From positions 1 to 6,868 of the forward strand of contig JAUXTV010000112.1 of the NCBI GenBank assembly GCA_030679025.1: a DNA stretch of 6,868 nucleotides, read 5' to 3'. Under the pieces are notes generated by a model that had not been told where the DNA came from, made no database searches, and saw only the letters and a list, made by a program, of their open reading frames with translations. The DNA comes from Candidatus Woesearchaeota archaeon. Its GTDB lineage: Archaea; Nanobdellota; Nanobdellia; SCGC-AAA011-G17; UBA489. Positions 1 to 4,724 of this stretch are shown here, in pieces. The translations under genes and the position numbers were made by a program. Numbering within the stretch: the stretch's first letter is position 1; each line of letters begins with the position of its first letter.

Positions 1-96
1 TTGTTTGACTTCTTCTGCAGTGAGTGTTGTTTCGCTGGTCACCTCGTAGTGGAGGTACCTTTTCTTTTCTCTTAAACTGGGTATTAATGGCTTAAT
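1..96 (-). CDS. rnp2: RNase P protein component Pop5 (Rnp2), N-terminal part, ATT start
   Basis: This is the first 32 codons of Pop5, which continues beyond the left edge of the window. Pop5 is a protein subunit of archaeal RNase P, the ribonucleoprotein that removes 5' leaders from pre-tRNA; it works as a pair with Rpp30, which is encoded at 1700-2194 on the same strand. The translation begins (M)KPLIPSLREKKRYLHYEV, matching the family's hallmark opening P-P/S-LR-x-K-x-RY-hydrophobic-x-F/Y-E. An in-frame TGA lies three codons upstream of the ATT (103-105), and no ATG, GTG or TTG occurs before that conserved motif. The only plausible initiator is ATT at 94-96, six bases after a GGTGA Shine-Dalgarno site (103-107). 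The first canonical start downstream, a GTG inside YEV, would delete the motif. Family assignment is firm; the ATT start is inference and could be a sequence error for ATG. Confidence 0.85.
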   Translation of the reverse strand, partial: MKPLIPSLREKKRYLHYEVTSETTLTAEEVKQ

Positions 97-102
97 GGTA
101 TC

Positions 103-107
103 TCACC
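103..107 (-). promoter_or_regulatory. Shine-Dalgarno site of pop5
   Basis: On the minus strand GGTGA ends six bases before the ATT codon at 94-96. It matches the archaeal anti-Shine-Dalgarno core and has the same form as the sites before rpo7 and rps24e in this window. It is the main evidence for placing the pop5 start at ATT. Confidence 0.7.
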
Positions 108-108
108 C

Positions 109-133
109 GAGAAAAAAGCTTTTCCTTTTTCTC
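109..133 (-). promoter_or_regulatory. Inverted repeat in the predicted pop5 5' leader
   Basis: An 8-bp perfect inverted repeat (109-116 and 126-133, GAGAAAAA with TTTTTCTC) encloses a 9-nt loop. In the pop5 transcript it would form a stem ending one base before the GGTGA site, and its 5' arm would lie about four bases from the predicted transcription start. It could modulate initiation at the ATT codon. The stem is AU-rich and therefore weak, and the region is generally A/T-tract rich, so chance is possible. Confidence 0.3.
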
Positions 134-158
134 ATTCACATTTTCCCTCTTTATATTC

Positions 159-166
159 TTTATAAA
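159..166 (-). promoter_or_regulatory. TATA box for pop5
   Basis: TTTATAAA, itself a palindrome, lies in a purine-rich minus-strand context. By the spacing seen at other promoters in this window, transcription would start near 137, giving pop5 a leader of about 41 nt, consistent with its use of a Shine-Dalgarno site. The remaining sequence between here and 290 is T-rich and shows no recognisable gene; it contains two short AT-rich inverted repeats (181-186/194-199 and 210-216/228-234) without evident function. Confidence 0.5.
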
Positions 167-290
167 CATTGTGGTACTTTGTTAAAAGTCTTATTTAACC
201 TTTAATAATTAAAAGGACCCTATTTTGCCTTTTATTTTTCTATTGGTCTTTCTTAGTTCTTTTCCTCTTGTTTTGGTTCCACCGAAGATA

Positions 291-298
291 TTTATATA
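291..298 (+). promoter_or_regulatory. TATA box for the secreted-protein gene
   Basis: TTTATATA preceded by the purine-rich CCGAAGA (282-288, a possible BRE) is the best plus-strand archaeal promoter in the divergent region. Transcription would begin near 320 and leave a leader of roughly 43 nt containing a GGAGTGA Shine-Dalgarno site (351-357). Confidence 0.6.
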
Positions 299-362
299 GC
301 TCCACCTCCTGATTTGTTATTAGGTTTGAGTATATCTCAAAAAAACTTAAGGAGTGAATTAT

Positions 363-1676
363 ATGAAAACACAAATACAAGGTTTGTTTTTGGCTTTATT
401 GCTAGTATTTGCAGCAATACCAGCTTTTGCTCTTACTGATGAAGAGTCAGACCAGCAACGAACAGAACAAATCGCTATTGAAGCTTCCAAAGGCAAGGAA
501 CCTCTTACTTTTTGGCTTTACCCAGGCGATCAAAAGAAATTAGAATCTAATATCTACTTGACCTATAATGGTCCATCTCAGAAGCCAAATCAAATGGCTT
601 GCACTGAAGAATTAAAACTTTGCTCTGATGGCGTGACTTATGTTGGCAGAGACTCTAACAATGGCTGCGCTTTTAACGCATGCCCTGGAGAAACAGGCTT
701 AGCAACTGTTGCCAATGATAAAGTTTGTGAACAATTTTCCATGACTTTTTCAACACCAGCAGTTATGAACCCACCAACTCCGCCACGATTTGTTCCCGAT
801 GCTCGCTATGATGAAGACTACAAAAAACTTGAAGCAGCATTTCGAGCTGACTATGAACGAGCAGTAGCTGCAGGCGATGAAGAAGCTATACTCAAAGTCA
901 AGAAGGCATTTGAAGAACAATCACAAGCACTTTCTAAAAAGTATACTCTTGGATCTTCAGATGATGTAGCTTATGATTATCCTGAGAAAAAAGATAGTGA
1001 CGCAGCAGGTTATACCTATCCTTATGACTTTGCAGACTTTCCTGAAGATAAAGAAGTTGCCAAGCTCAAACAAGAATTTGAACAAAAATATGCAGATGCT
1101 GTAGCTGAAGGCGATGATGAGAAGTTAGCAAAGTTGAAAGAAGACTATCTTCGCAAGTTTGATAAGATAGTCACTAAGAAATATGACTCTGACGCTTCTC
1201 GACAACCCATTATAGGTAAACCAGGTAAGCAAGGCATGACTGCTCCTCTTCGCTCAGAAACAAAAACTTTCTGTATTCTTCCTGGAGAAGTAGGCTATCC
1301 TATCATGCTCTATGAGAAGAAAGCTGATGGTGTTTTAGTCGGCTACACTGCTTGGAAGGGAGAAAATCCTTCAAGTTATGTTGCTATGAGCGGCGAAACA
1401 CAAGCGTTGCGACAAAAAGATTCTTCAAAGAATGAAGGCTCTTGTCAAGTAGAAGGCAATGGCGCAATTCCAGTTGGAACACGTCTCAATATTGAAGGCA
1501 AATCACAATACTGTGATGCTTTAACCAAGAAGATGATGGTCCAAAAGCAAGACAGCGAACAAGCTGAAAACAACTATGAATGCTTAAGTAATGAGCAGAA
1601 CAATGGCCAATGTGTCAACAGCTTGAATATCTTACAGAAGATCTGGAAAGGCATTACTAGTATCTTTGGCTTCTAA
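363..1676 (+). CDS. Secreted cysteine-containing protein with duplicated charged helical repeat; function unknown
   Basis: I do not recognise a named family. The ATG at 363 is chosen because GGAGTGA (351-357) sits five bases upstream; a GTG at 354 overlaps that site. Residues 1-23 form a Sec-type signal peptide: KT at the N-terminus, a hydrophobic core, and AFA before a likely cleavage. Residues 80-109 hold a small cysteine module (C80, C87, C102, C107; CSDGVTYVGRD, then CAFNACP) like the C-x(n)-CxDG-x-VGR-x(n)-C-x-F-xx-CP motif common in secreted proteins of ultra-small prokaryotes. Two copies of a roughly 40-residue charged repeat follow (155-194 and 234-274), each ending KKY, linked by a Tyr/Asp-rich stretch. 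The C-terminal part has five more cysteines (304, 361, 384, 407, 417) and ends in an aromatic tail, QKIWKGITSIFGF. Surface attachment or extracellular binding is plausible but unproven. It lies between pop5 and rpp30 on the opposite strand. Confidence 0.8.
   Translation: MKTQIQGLFLALLLVFAAIPAFALTDEESDQQRTEQIAIEASKGKEPLTFWLYPGDQKKLESNIYLTYNGPSQKPNQMACTEELKLCSDGVTYVGRDSNNGCAFNACPGETGLATVANDKVCEQFSMTFSTPAVMNPPTPPRFVPDARYDEDYKKLEAAFRADYERAVAAGDEEAILKVKKAFEEQSQALSKKYTLGSSDDVAYDYPEKKDSDAAGYTYPYDFADFPEDKEVAKLKQEFEQKYADAVAEGDDEKLAKLKEDYLRKFDKIVTKKYDSDASRQPIIGKPGKQGMTAPLRSETKTFCILPGEVGYPIMLYEKKADGVLVGYTAWKGENPSSYVAMSGETQALRQKDSSKNEGSCQVEGNGAIPVGTRLNIEGKSQYCDALTKKMMVQKQDSEQAENNYECLSNEQNNGQCVNSLNILQKIWKGITSIFGF
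825..1184 (+). repeat. Internal tandem duplication in the secreted protein
   Basis: Residues 155-194 (bases 825-944) and 234-274 (bases 1062-1184) align along their length with one single-residue indel. Shared positions include KL-x-x-x-F-x-x-x-Y, AVA-x-GD-x-E, a Lys-rich helix and a closing KKY. The DNA is also similar: 861-884 and 1098-1121 agree at 20 of 24 bases. The high Glu/Lys/Ala content suggests two helical hairpins or coiled-coil segments. Confidence 0.8.
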
Positions 1677-1682
1677 GTGAAG

Positions 1683-1708
1683 CTTTCTTTTTTTCTTTTT
1701 TATTTTAT
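1683..1708. terminator. T/A-rich bidirectional termination region between convergent genes
   Basis: T runs directly follow the stop of the secreted-protein gene (seven Ts at 1688-1694, then six at 1696-1701). Archaeal polymerases terminate at oligo-T tracts without needing a hairpin. The rpp30 stop codon lies at 1700-1702, so the last codons of rpp30 share the AT-rich segment; termination of rpp30 itself is less clear because this strand is A-rich here. Confidence 0.5.
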
Positions 1709-2194
1709 TATTTTAATTGCTTGTCTTTTCTTTGTAAAATTTAAAGCTATAGTTGCTTCTTTAGGAGTCATACCTAGGACTTGACCAAAGGCTAGCAAAT
1801 CATAGGCTGTACGCATTTCCCAAGGATCTTTGGCAAAGGAAGCGAGCACCATTCTTACTTTATATTTTCTACAGAGACGAACGTTCTGCATCATACGTCC
1901 TAAGAGTACTGCTCTAAATTTTGAATTCAAGAGATCAGCAAAACTAAAACCTATAGCAACATCATTATCTCTTGCAAATTTACATAAGATGTCATTTACT
2001 CCACTGTCACGCTGGTTCAAACGATCTTTCCTTCCTATTCTCTCTGGCGCTAATAAGATGTCTACCTGTTTATTCTCGACAGCCTTTCTATTTTTTTCTT
2101 CTGAGATGCCTTCGACTATGTTGAATGTTTTTACGTGAAGTATCTTATGAAATCCTAAATTTTCTCTAGGACTGCAATAGATAATGTCTATCAT
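1700..2194 (-). CDS. rnp3: RNase P protein component Rpp30 (Rnp3)
   Basis: This 164-residue protein is the p30 subunit of archaeal RNase P, a TIM-barrel-like protein that pairs with Pop5 and supports the catalytic domain of the RNA. Conserved blocks are clear: APERIGRKDRLNQRDSGVND (49-68), VAIGFSFADLLNSK (79-92), LLGRMMQNVRLCRKYKVRMV (97-116), SFAKDPWEMRTAYDLLAFG (119-137) and LGMTPKEA (140-147). It is shorter than the roughly 200 residues common in other archaea, mainly in the N-terminal strand region, but all signature blocks are present, so I judge it intact. The ATG overlaps the stop of the upstream ATPase gene as ATGA, and only a weak AAAGG precedes it, so translation is probably coupled. 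It is the last gene of the pyrH-AK6-rpp30 unit. Confidence 0.95.
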   Translation of the reverse strand: MIDIIYCSPRENLGFHKILHVKTFNIVEGISEEKNRKAVENKQVDILLAPERIGRKDRLNQRDSGVNDILCKFARDNDVAIGFSFADLLNSKFRAVLLGRMMQNVRLCRKYKVRMVLASFAKDPWEMRTAYDLLAFGQVLGMTPKEATIALNFTKKRQAIKIIK

Positions 2195-2643
2195 GTAGTT
2201 ACAACCTTTACTTTATGCTTGTTGAGAATTGCTTCCAATAAACATACGTCTAAGATTTCTGCATCCATATTTTCTCTGATTTTCTGCTGGGGATACTTTC
2301 TTTTCTTTAGGCGTTGCTGTAATTTTTTTAAGGAACATTTTGTTACCATACAGAGATCAACATATTTCTTCGGCAAATGATGAGATAAATGAGAATCTAT
2401 AACTAGAGACTGTTTTTTCTTTTGATATTCCTTGATTATATTTATCAGCACTTTATTCAATTTATTTACATCAACAATATTCGTCTTTAATTTCTTATCA
2501 TATTTATCCACTAATTTGTGTTGCTTGATGACTATATTTACATCTATGTAGACCGCTTTATTTTTTTTAGCGAGACGCTTGGCGATGGTTGTTTTGCCTG
2601 TTGCTGGCGTTCCTGTAACAATAATAACTTGAGGTTTTTTCAT
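2191..2643 (-). CDS. AK6/Fap7-family adenylate kinase-like ATPase, probable ribosome assembly factor
   Basis: This 150-residue P-loop protein matches the AK6 (Fap7/CINAP) family, which has weak adenylate kinase and ATPase activity; archaeal and yeast members bind ribosomal protein S11 (Rps14) and act in late small-subunit assembly. Visible motifs are Walker A GTPATGKT (11-18), YIDVN (32-36), the Walker B region VIDSHLSHHLP (81-91) and the C-terminal RKYPQQKIRENMDAEILDV block (115-133) typical of the LID/core region. The second residue after GTP is Ala where Gly is usual. Start choice is uncertain: ATG at 2643 gives the usual short N-terminus but has AAAGG only one base away; an in-frame TTG at 2655, eight bases after another AAAGG and overlapping the pyrH stop, adds four residues. 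It follows pyrH closely and overlaps rpp30 by four bases. Confidence 0.87.
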   Translation of the reverse strand: MKKPQVIIVTGTPATGKTTIAKRLAKKNKAVYIDVNIVIKQHKLVDKYDKKLKTNIVDVNKLNKVLINIIKEYQKKKQSLVIDSHLSHHLPKKYVDLCMVTKCSLKKLQQRLKKRKYPQQKIRENMDAEILDVCLLEAILNKHKVKVVTT

Positions 2644-2647
2644 ACCT

Positions 2648-3334
2648 TTATTCAATTACAGTGCCTTTAAAGTCTTTATCATTCAGACAACGTTGGATAT
2701 TTTCAATATCTTTTCCAATAATAGTTGTTCTTATTTTGTTTCTTTTAATAATTGCAGAAGCATGCTGGTCCAAGACGAAATGCTGGCCTGGATGAAATGT
2801 AATCTGCTTTATCATCTTGTCAAAATCTTCAAAGCTAATGTGGTTGATGAGTTTTGCATCTTTAAATTTTCTTGGATCTTTTGTGTATAATCCATCGACA
2901 TCTGTGATGTTAATAAAATCTGTATTCAGATAGTTAGCAATTCTTGCAGCTGTGCCATCACTAGTATTATCTTCTTCATATCGTAAGCCACCTGTAAATA
3001 CTATTTTGTTATGTTTTAACAGATTTTTTACCTCTAATAATGACCTTGGAATCGATTGCGATGCGAGGCCATAGAAAAAGTATGCCATAAACTTAGCATT
3101 CATACGAGTAACAGAAATACCAAAGACTGACTGAGTTTTTTTGTCAAATCCTTCCTGCTCTAGCGCTTTCATATATTTACGTGAAGTAGAACCACCACCC
3201 ACCACAATTACAAATTTTCTATCTTTAATACTTGCAAATAATCTTTTGAGTTTTTTTAAATAGTTATAGTCAATCTGATCAGTATAAGTTGGAATAATAA
3301 CTGAACCACCTAAGCTTAACACCTCTACTTTCAT
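2648..3334 (-). CDS. pyrH: UMP kinase, archaeal type
   Basis: This 228-residue amino acid kinase-family enzyme should phosphorylate UMP to UDP with ATP in pyrimidine nucleotide synthesis in the cytoplasm. Family features are the N-terminal SLGGSV phosphate-binding loop (7-12), VVGGGSTSRKYM (44-55), the FTGG segment (113-116), TSDGTAARIANYL (124-136) and the nucleotide-site block ITDVDGLYTKDPRKFKDAKL (143-162), followed by HPGQHFVLDQHA (181-192). Length is normal for archaeal PyrH. Other members of the fold, such as isopentenyl phosphate kinase, fit less well because of the TSDGTAA and DVDGLYTKDP blocks. The ATG at 3334 has no Shine-Dalgarno site but lies exactly 21 nt after a TATA-like TATTTAAA, so the mRNA is predicted to be leaderless. 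It heads the unit with the AK6-like ATPase and rpp30. Confidence 0.9.
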   Translation of the reverse strand: MKVEVLSLGGSVIIPTYTDQIDYNYLKKLKRLFASIKDRKFVIVVGGGSTSRKYMKALEQEGFDKKTQSVFGISVTRMNAKFMAYFFYGLASQSIPRSLLEVKNLLKHNKIVFTGGLRYEEDNTSDGTAARIANYLNTDFINITDVDGLYTKDPRKFKDAKLINHISFEDFDKMIKQITFHPGQHFVLDQHASAIIKRNKIRTTIIGKDIENIQRCLNDKDFKGTVIE

Positions 3335-3340
3335 GATTTA

Positions 3341-3350
3341 GAGAATTCTC
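3341..3350. promoter_or_regulatory. 10-bp palindrome in the pyrH core promoter
   Basis: GAGAATTCTC is a perfect palindrome placed 7 to 16 bases before the pyrH ATG, between the predicted TATA box and the predicted transcription start. That is a position where a bound repressor would block polymerase, so it is a candidate operator. A single short palindrome is weak evidence. Confidence 0.25.
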
Positions 3351-3355
3351 TTTCC

Positions 3356-3363
3356 TTTAAATA
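3356..3363 (-). promoter_or_regulatory. TATA box of the pyrH operon
   Basis: Minus-strand TATTTAAA lies 21 nt before the pyrH ATG, placing transcription start at or next to the ATG. It occupies the 30-bp gap after the stop codon of the upstream unknown ORF, so pyrH is likely expressed from its own promoter. Confidence 0.55.
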
Positions 3364-3364
3364 T

Positions 3365-3739
3365 TTACCTAACTCGAGTTGCTGGATCTATTCTATACTC
3401 TTTCTGGGCTTCTTCATCAACTGATTGCATTACTGATGAGTCAAACACACGAATCTTCCTATATATTCTTCCTTCAGTAATTTTTTGAGCACCAAACCAT
3501 GTGCGGTGTAATTCTACGATTCCATCATGCATAAATATATTAACTATTCTTGTTAACGTACCTGTTCTTTTATCACCTAACATTATCCTGTCTAAGTCCG
3601 CTCTTAAATCTCTTCCAGCGGCAGATCTATATCTTCTTTCTAAGTTTCTTACTGATGTACTTTGTCCCCGCTTGAACGCGTCTTGTACATGAGGAAGCAC
3701 TAGTAAGTGTGGTTGACCATACTCTTTTAATAGGTACAC
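3365..3739 (-). CDS. Hypothetical protein, start uncertain, open frame extends upstream
   Basis: I do not recognise this protein. From the GTG at 3739 it has 124 residues: a basic, Arg-rich first half (FKRGQSTSVRNLERRYR, 22-38), a helix-turn-strand-like middle (TGTLTRIVNIFMHDGIVELH, 59-78) and a short RIYRKIRVFD strand (91-100). The middle section vaguely resembles a winged-helix wing, but I would not call it on that. The same frame stays open upstream to a TGA at 3797-3799 and reads like protein (ILVDNAIKASLLIPQHGG), yet contains no ATG, GTG or TTG before 3739. True initiation may be at ATT 3793, 20-21 nt after a TATA-like stretch (3813-3822), or the gene may have lost its original start: a 24-codon ORF in the same frame lies just upstream. 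The GTG at 3739 has no convincing Shine-Dalgarno site. Confidence 0.55.
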   Translation of the reverse strand: MYLLKEYGQPHLLVLPHVQDAFKRGQSTSVRNLERRYRSAAGRDLRADLDRIMLGDKRTGTLTRIVNIFMHDGIVELHRTWFGAQKITEGRIYRKIRVFDSSVMQSVDEEAQKEYRIDPATRVR

Positions 3740-3817
3740 ACCACCATGTTGTGGAATTAACAGAGAAGCTTTTATCGCATTGTCTACTAAAATTGTTCAT
3801 TTAAACTATGGATTTAT

Positions 3818-3892
3818 TTAATCATGTGCTGATAATACTAATTCGCTTAATAAAGGATATTTACTTACTTGTCCAGCATTTATTGTTTCCAT
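3818..3892 (-). CDS. 24-residue mini-ORF, leaderless; possible detached N-terminus of the downstream ORF
   Basis: An ATG at 3892 opens a 24-codon frame (METINAGQVSKYPLL and nine more residues) ending at TAA 3818-3820. The ATG lies 22-23 nt after a TTATAAA box (3915-3924), the same promoter-to-ATG geometry as the DUF357, PIN and pyrH genes, so it is a credible leaderless start. It is in the same frame as the unknown ORF at 3365-3739; TAA (3818-3820), TAG (3806-3808) and TGA (3797-3799) separate the two open stretches. Readings are: a degraded single gene of about 175 codons, a short leader ORF of a two-cistron unit, or chance. No homology recognised. Confidence 0.4.
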   Translation of the reverse strand: METINAGQVSKYPLLSELVLSAHD

Positions 3893-3914
3893 GTTTTTTT
3901 TATTTACCTAATTG

Positions 3915-3924
3915 GTTTATAATT
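3915..3924 (-). promoter_or_regulatory. TATA box upstream of the mini-ORF
   Basis: Minus-strand AATTATAAAC, preceded by the purine run GGAGAAG (a possible BRE), lies 33 bases after the DUF357 stop codon and 22-23 nt before the ATG at 3892. It indicates that the interrupted ORF region has, or had, its own promoter. Confidence 0.5.
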
Positions 3925-3956
3925 CTTCTCCTCTACTTTTCATTTAGAATCAGTAG

Positions 3957-4265
3957 TTATTCTTCTTTTTTAGCAGCGGTTTTAGCATCCCTAGTGAATA
4001 ACTTGTTATCGTCAACGTCCCATAGGCCAATACGAGCCCCAGCATCCAGCCAACCATGTGCATAATTGATTGCTGCAAATGCGTCTACGATCTTTTTTTC
4101 CTTTTCAAAATGCTTAGCATCTGCTATGTAGCTTTCAACCATCTTCAGAAAATCTTCGCGAGCATTCTCCATGTCCAGATTTTCTGGAGTAGCTTTTGCT
4201 TTTTCTAGGGCTTCCTGCGTGATCTTAAAATAATTTTCTAATCGCTTTTTTTCTACTTTATCCAT
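3957..4265 (-). CDS. DUF357 family protein
   Basis: This 102-residue helical protein belongs to DUF357, a small archaeal family of unknown function. The family core is well preserved: LEKAKATPEN-type first helix (20-29), REDFLKMVESYIADAKHFEK (36-55) and the signature AFAAINYAHGWLDAGARIGL (62-81) followed by WDVDDNKLFT (82-91). A short Lys/Ala/Glu tail follows. Length is normal. The ATG at 4265 lies 21 nt after TTTATATA with no Shine-Dalgarno site, so the transcript is predicted to be leaderless. It is divergent from the PIN gene across a 102-bp shared promoter region. Function cannot be stated; the position beside information-processing genes is only suggestive. Confidence 0.93.
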   Translation of the reverse strand: MDKVEKKRLENYFKITQEALEKAKATPENLDMENAREDFLKMVESYIADAKHFEKEKKIVDAFAAINYAHGWLDAGARIGLWDVDDNKLFTRDAKTAAKKEE

Positions 4266-4286
4266 AAACGCGTGCTTGTTTTGATC

Positions 4287-4294
4287 TATATAAA
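4287..4294 (-). promoter_or_regulatory. TATA box for the DUF357 gene
   Basis: Minus-strand TTTATATA is followed by 21 nt and then the DUF357 ATG. This places transcription start at the ATG. The surrounding sequence is nearly symmetric AT (4283-4298), so it could also be read on the plus strand, but a plus-strand start from here would lie near 4317, far from the PIN ATG. Confidence 0.65.
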
Positions 4295-4338
4295 TATTAT
4301 GGGGTGTTTATGTCTCTTGCTTAGTTTTTCCTCAACAC

Positions 4339-4346
4339 TTATAAAA
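4339..4346 (+). promoter_or_regulatory. TATA box for the PIN-rpo7-ribosomal protein operon
   Basis: TTATAAAA is followed by exactly 21 nt and then the ATG at 4368. It predicts a leaderless mRNA and argues for the 4368 start against the longer GTG-initiated frame from 4272, which would begin upstream of the promoter. Confidence 0.65.
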
Positions 4347-4367
4347 CCTGATTTCTTACTCTTACTC

Positions 4368-4721
4368 ATGCACAGAATACTCCTGGACACAGATTTTTTG
4401 CTCCAATGCATCAGATGGAAGATTGATGTCTTTACAGAATTAGAAAGACTCTTTCCTACTAGCAAAATCAAGATTTGTGTGTTTGACAGGACTTTGGAAG
4501 AATTACAAGGAAAGAAGGATAGCCCTTTAGCCCTAGCGTTTACCAAGAGAATGGAGCTTATTAAGACTGGAAGCACTTTACCTGTGGATGACCTTCTTTT
4601 AGAACATGGTCAAGAAACAGATACTGTAGTAGCAACTCAGGATAAGGCTTTAAAAGAAAAGCTTAAAAAGGCAAGTATTCCGATAATTACTATTCGCAAA
4701 CAGCGCTATTTGGTGATGTAA
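4368..4721 (+). CDS. PIN-domain protein, FCF1/Nob1-like, of the rpo7 cluster
   Basis: This 117-residue protein is a single PIN domain of the type found immediately before rpo7 in many archaea and related to the rRNA-processing nucleases Fcf1/Utp24. Its first acidic residue is in LLDTDFLL (D7); others are in LEELQG (E44/E45), VDDLLLEHG (D74/D75) and ETDTVVATQDKALKEKL (D85, D92), ending IPIITIRKQRYLVM as expected for this group. The usual Asn after DT is Asp here (DTDF), a mild departure. The acidic set appears complete, so Mg-dependent RNA cleavage is possible but not shown for this family. ATG 4368 is preferred because the TATA box lies 21 nt upstream and the start precedes the conserved first strand directly. 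Its last codons carry the Shine-Dalgarno site of rpo7, so the two are cotranscribed. Confidence 0.88.
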   Translation: MHRILLDTDFLLQCIRWKIDVFTELERLFPTSKIKICVFDRTLEELQGKKDSPLALAFTKRMELIKTGSTLPVDDLLLEHGQETDTVVATQDKALKEKLKKASIPIITIRKQRYLVM

Positions 4722-4724
4722 ACC

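Noticed and set aside
210..234. Inverted repeat TAAAAGG/CCTTTTA followed by Ts, terminator-like
   Set aside because: It lies between two divergent genes where no transcript needs ending, and the stem is only 7 bp in AT-rich DNA.
354..362. GTG start at 354 for the secreted protein
   Set aside because: It lies inside the GGAGTGA Shine-Dalgarno site that serves ATG 363.
1830..2138. Plus-strand 102-codon frame opposite rpp30, and similar antisense frames opposite pyrH, S24e and S27ae
   Set aside because: All lie wholly opposite strongly conserved genes and have no recognisable features of their own.
2693..2890. Plus-strand 65-codon frame inside pyrH
   Set aside because: It is antisense to the conserved C-terminal half of the UMP kinase.
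3774..3800. ATG at 3800 as start of the unknown ORF by a frameshift
   Set aside because: It is in a different frame, only about 13-17 nt from the nearest TATA-like sequence, and has no Shine-Dalgarno site; a one-base indel would be needed and nothing shows one.
3797..3820. Stop-codon reassignment or readthrough joining the mini-ORF to the unknown ORF
   Set aside because: All three stop types occur within eight codons, and the other genes here end at ordinary TAA or TGA, so reassignment cannot explain it.
3808..4065. Plus-strand 85-codon frame with a hydrophobic, membrane-like translation
   Set aside because: Its second half is the antisense of the DUF357 gene and the first half is T-rich intergenic DNA, which reads as Leu/Phe/Ile by composition. 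It has no promoter or ribosome site.
4272..4367. Upstream GTG extension of the PIN gene (32 extra residues, hydrophobic)
   Set aside because: It starts before the TATA box at 4339-4346, and the PIN domain's first strand begins right at ATG 4368.
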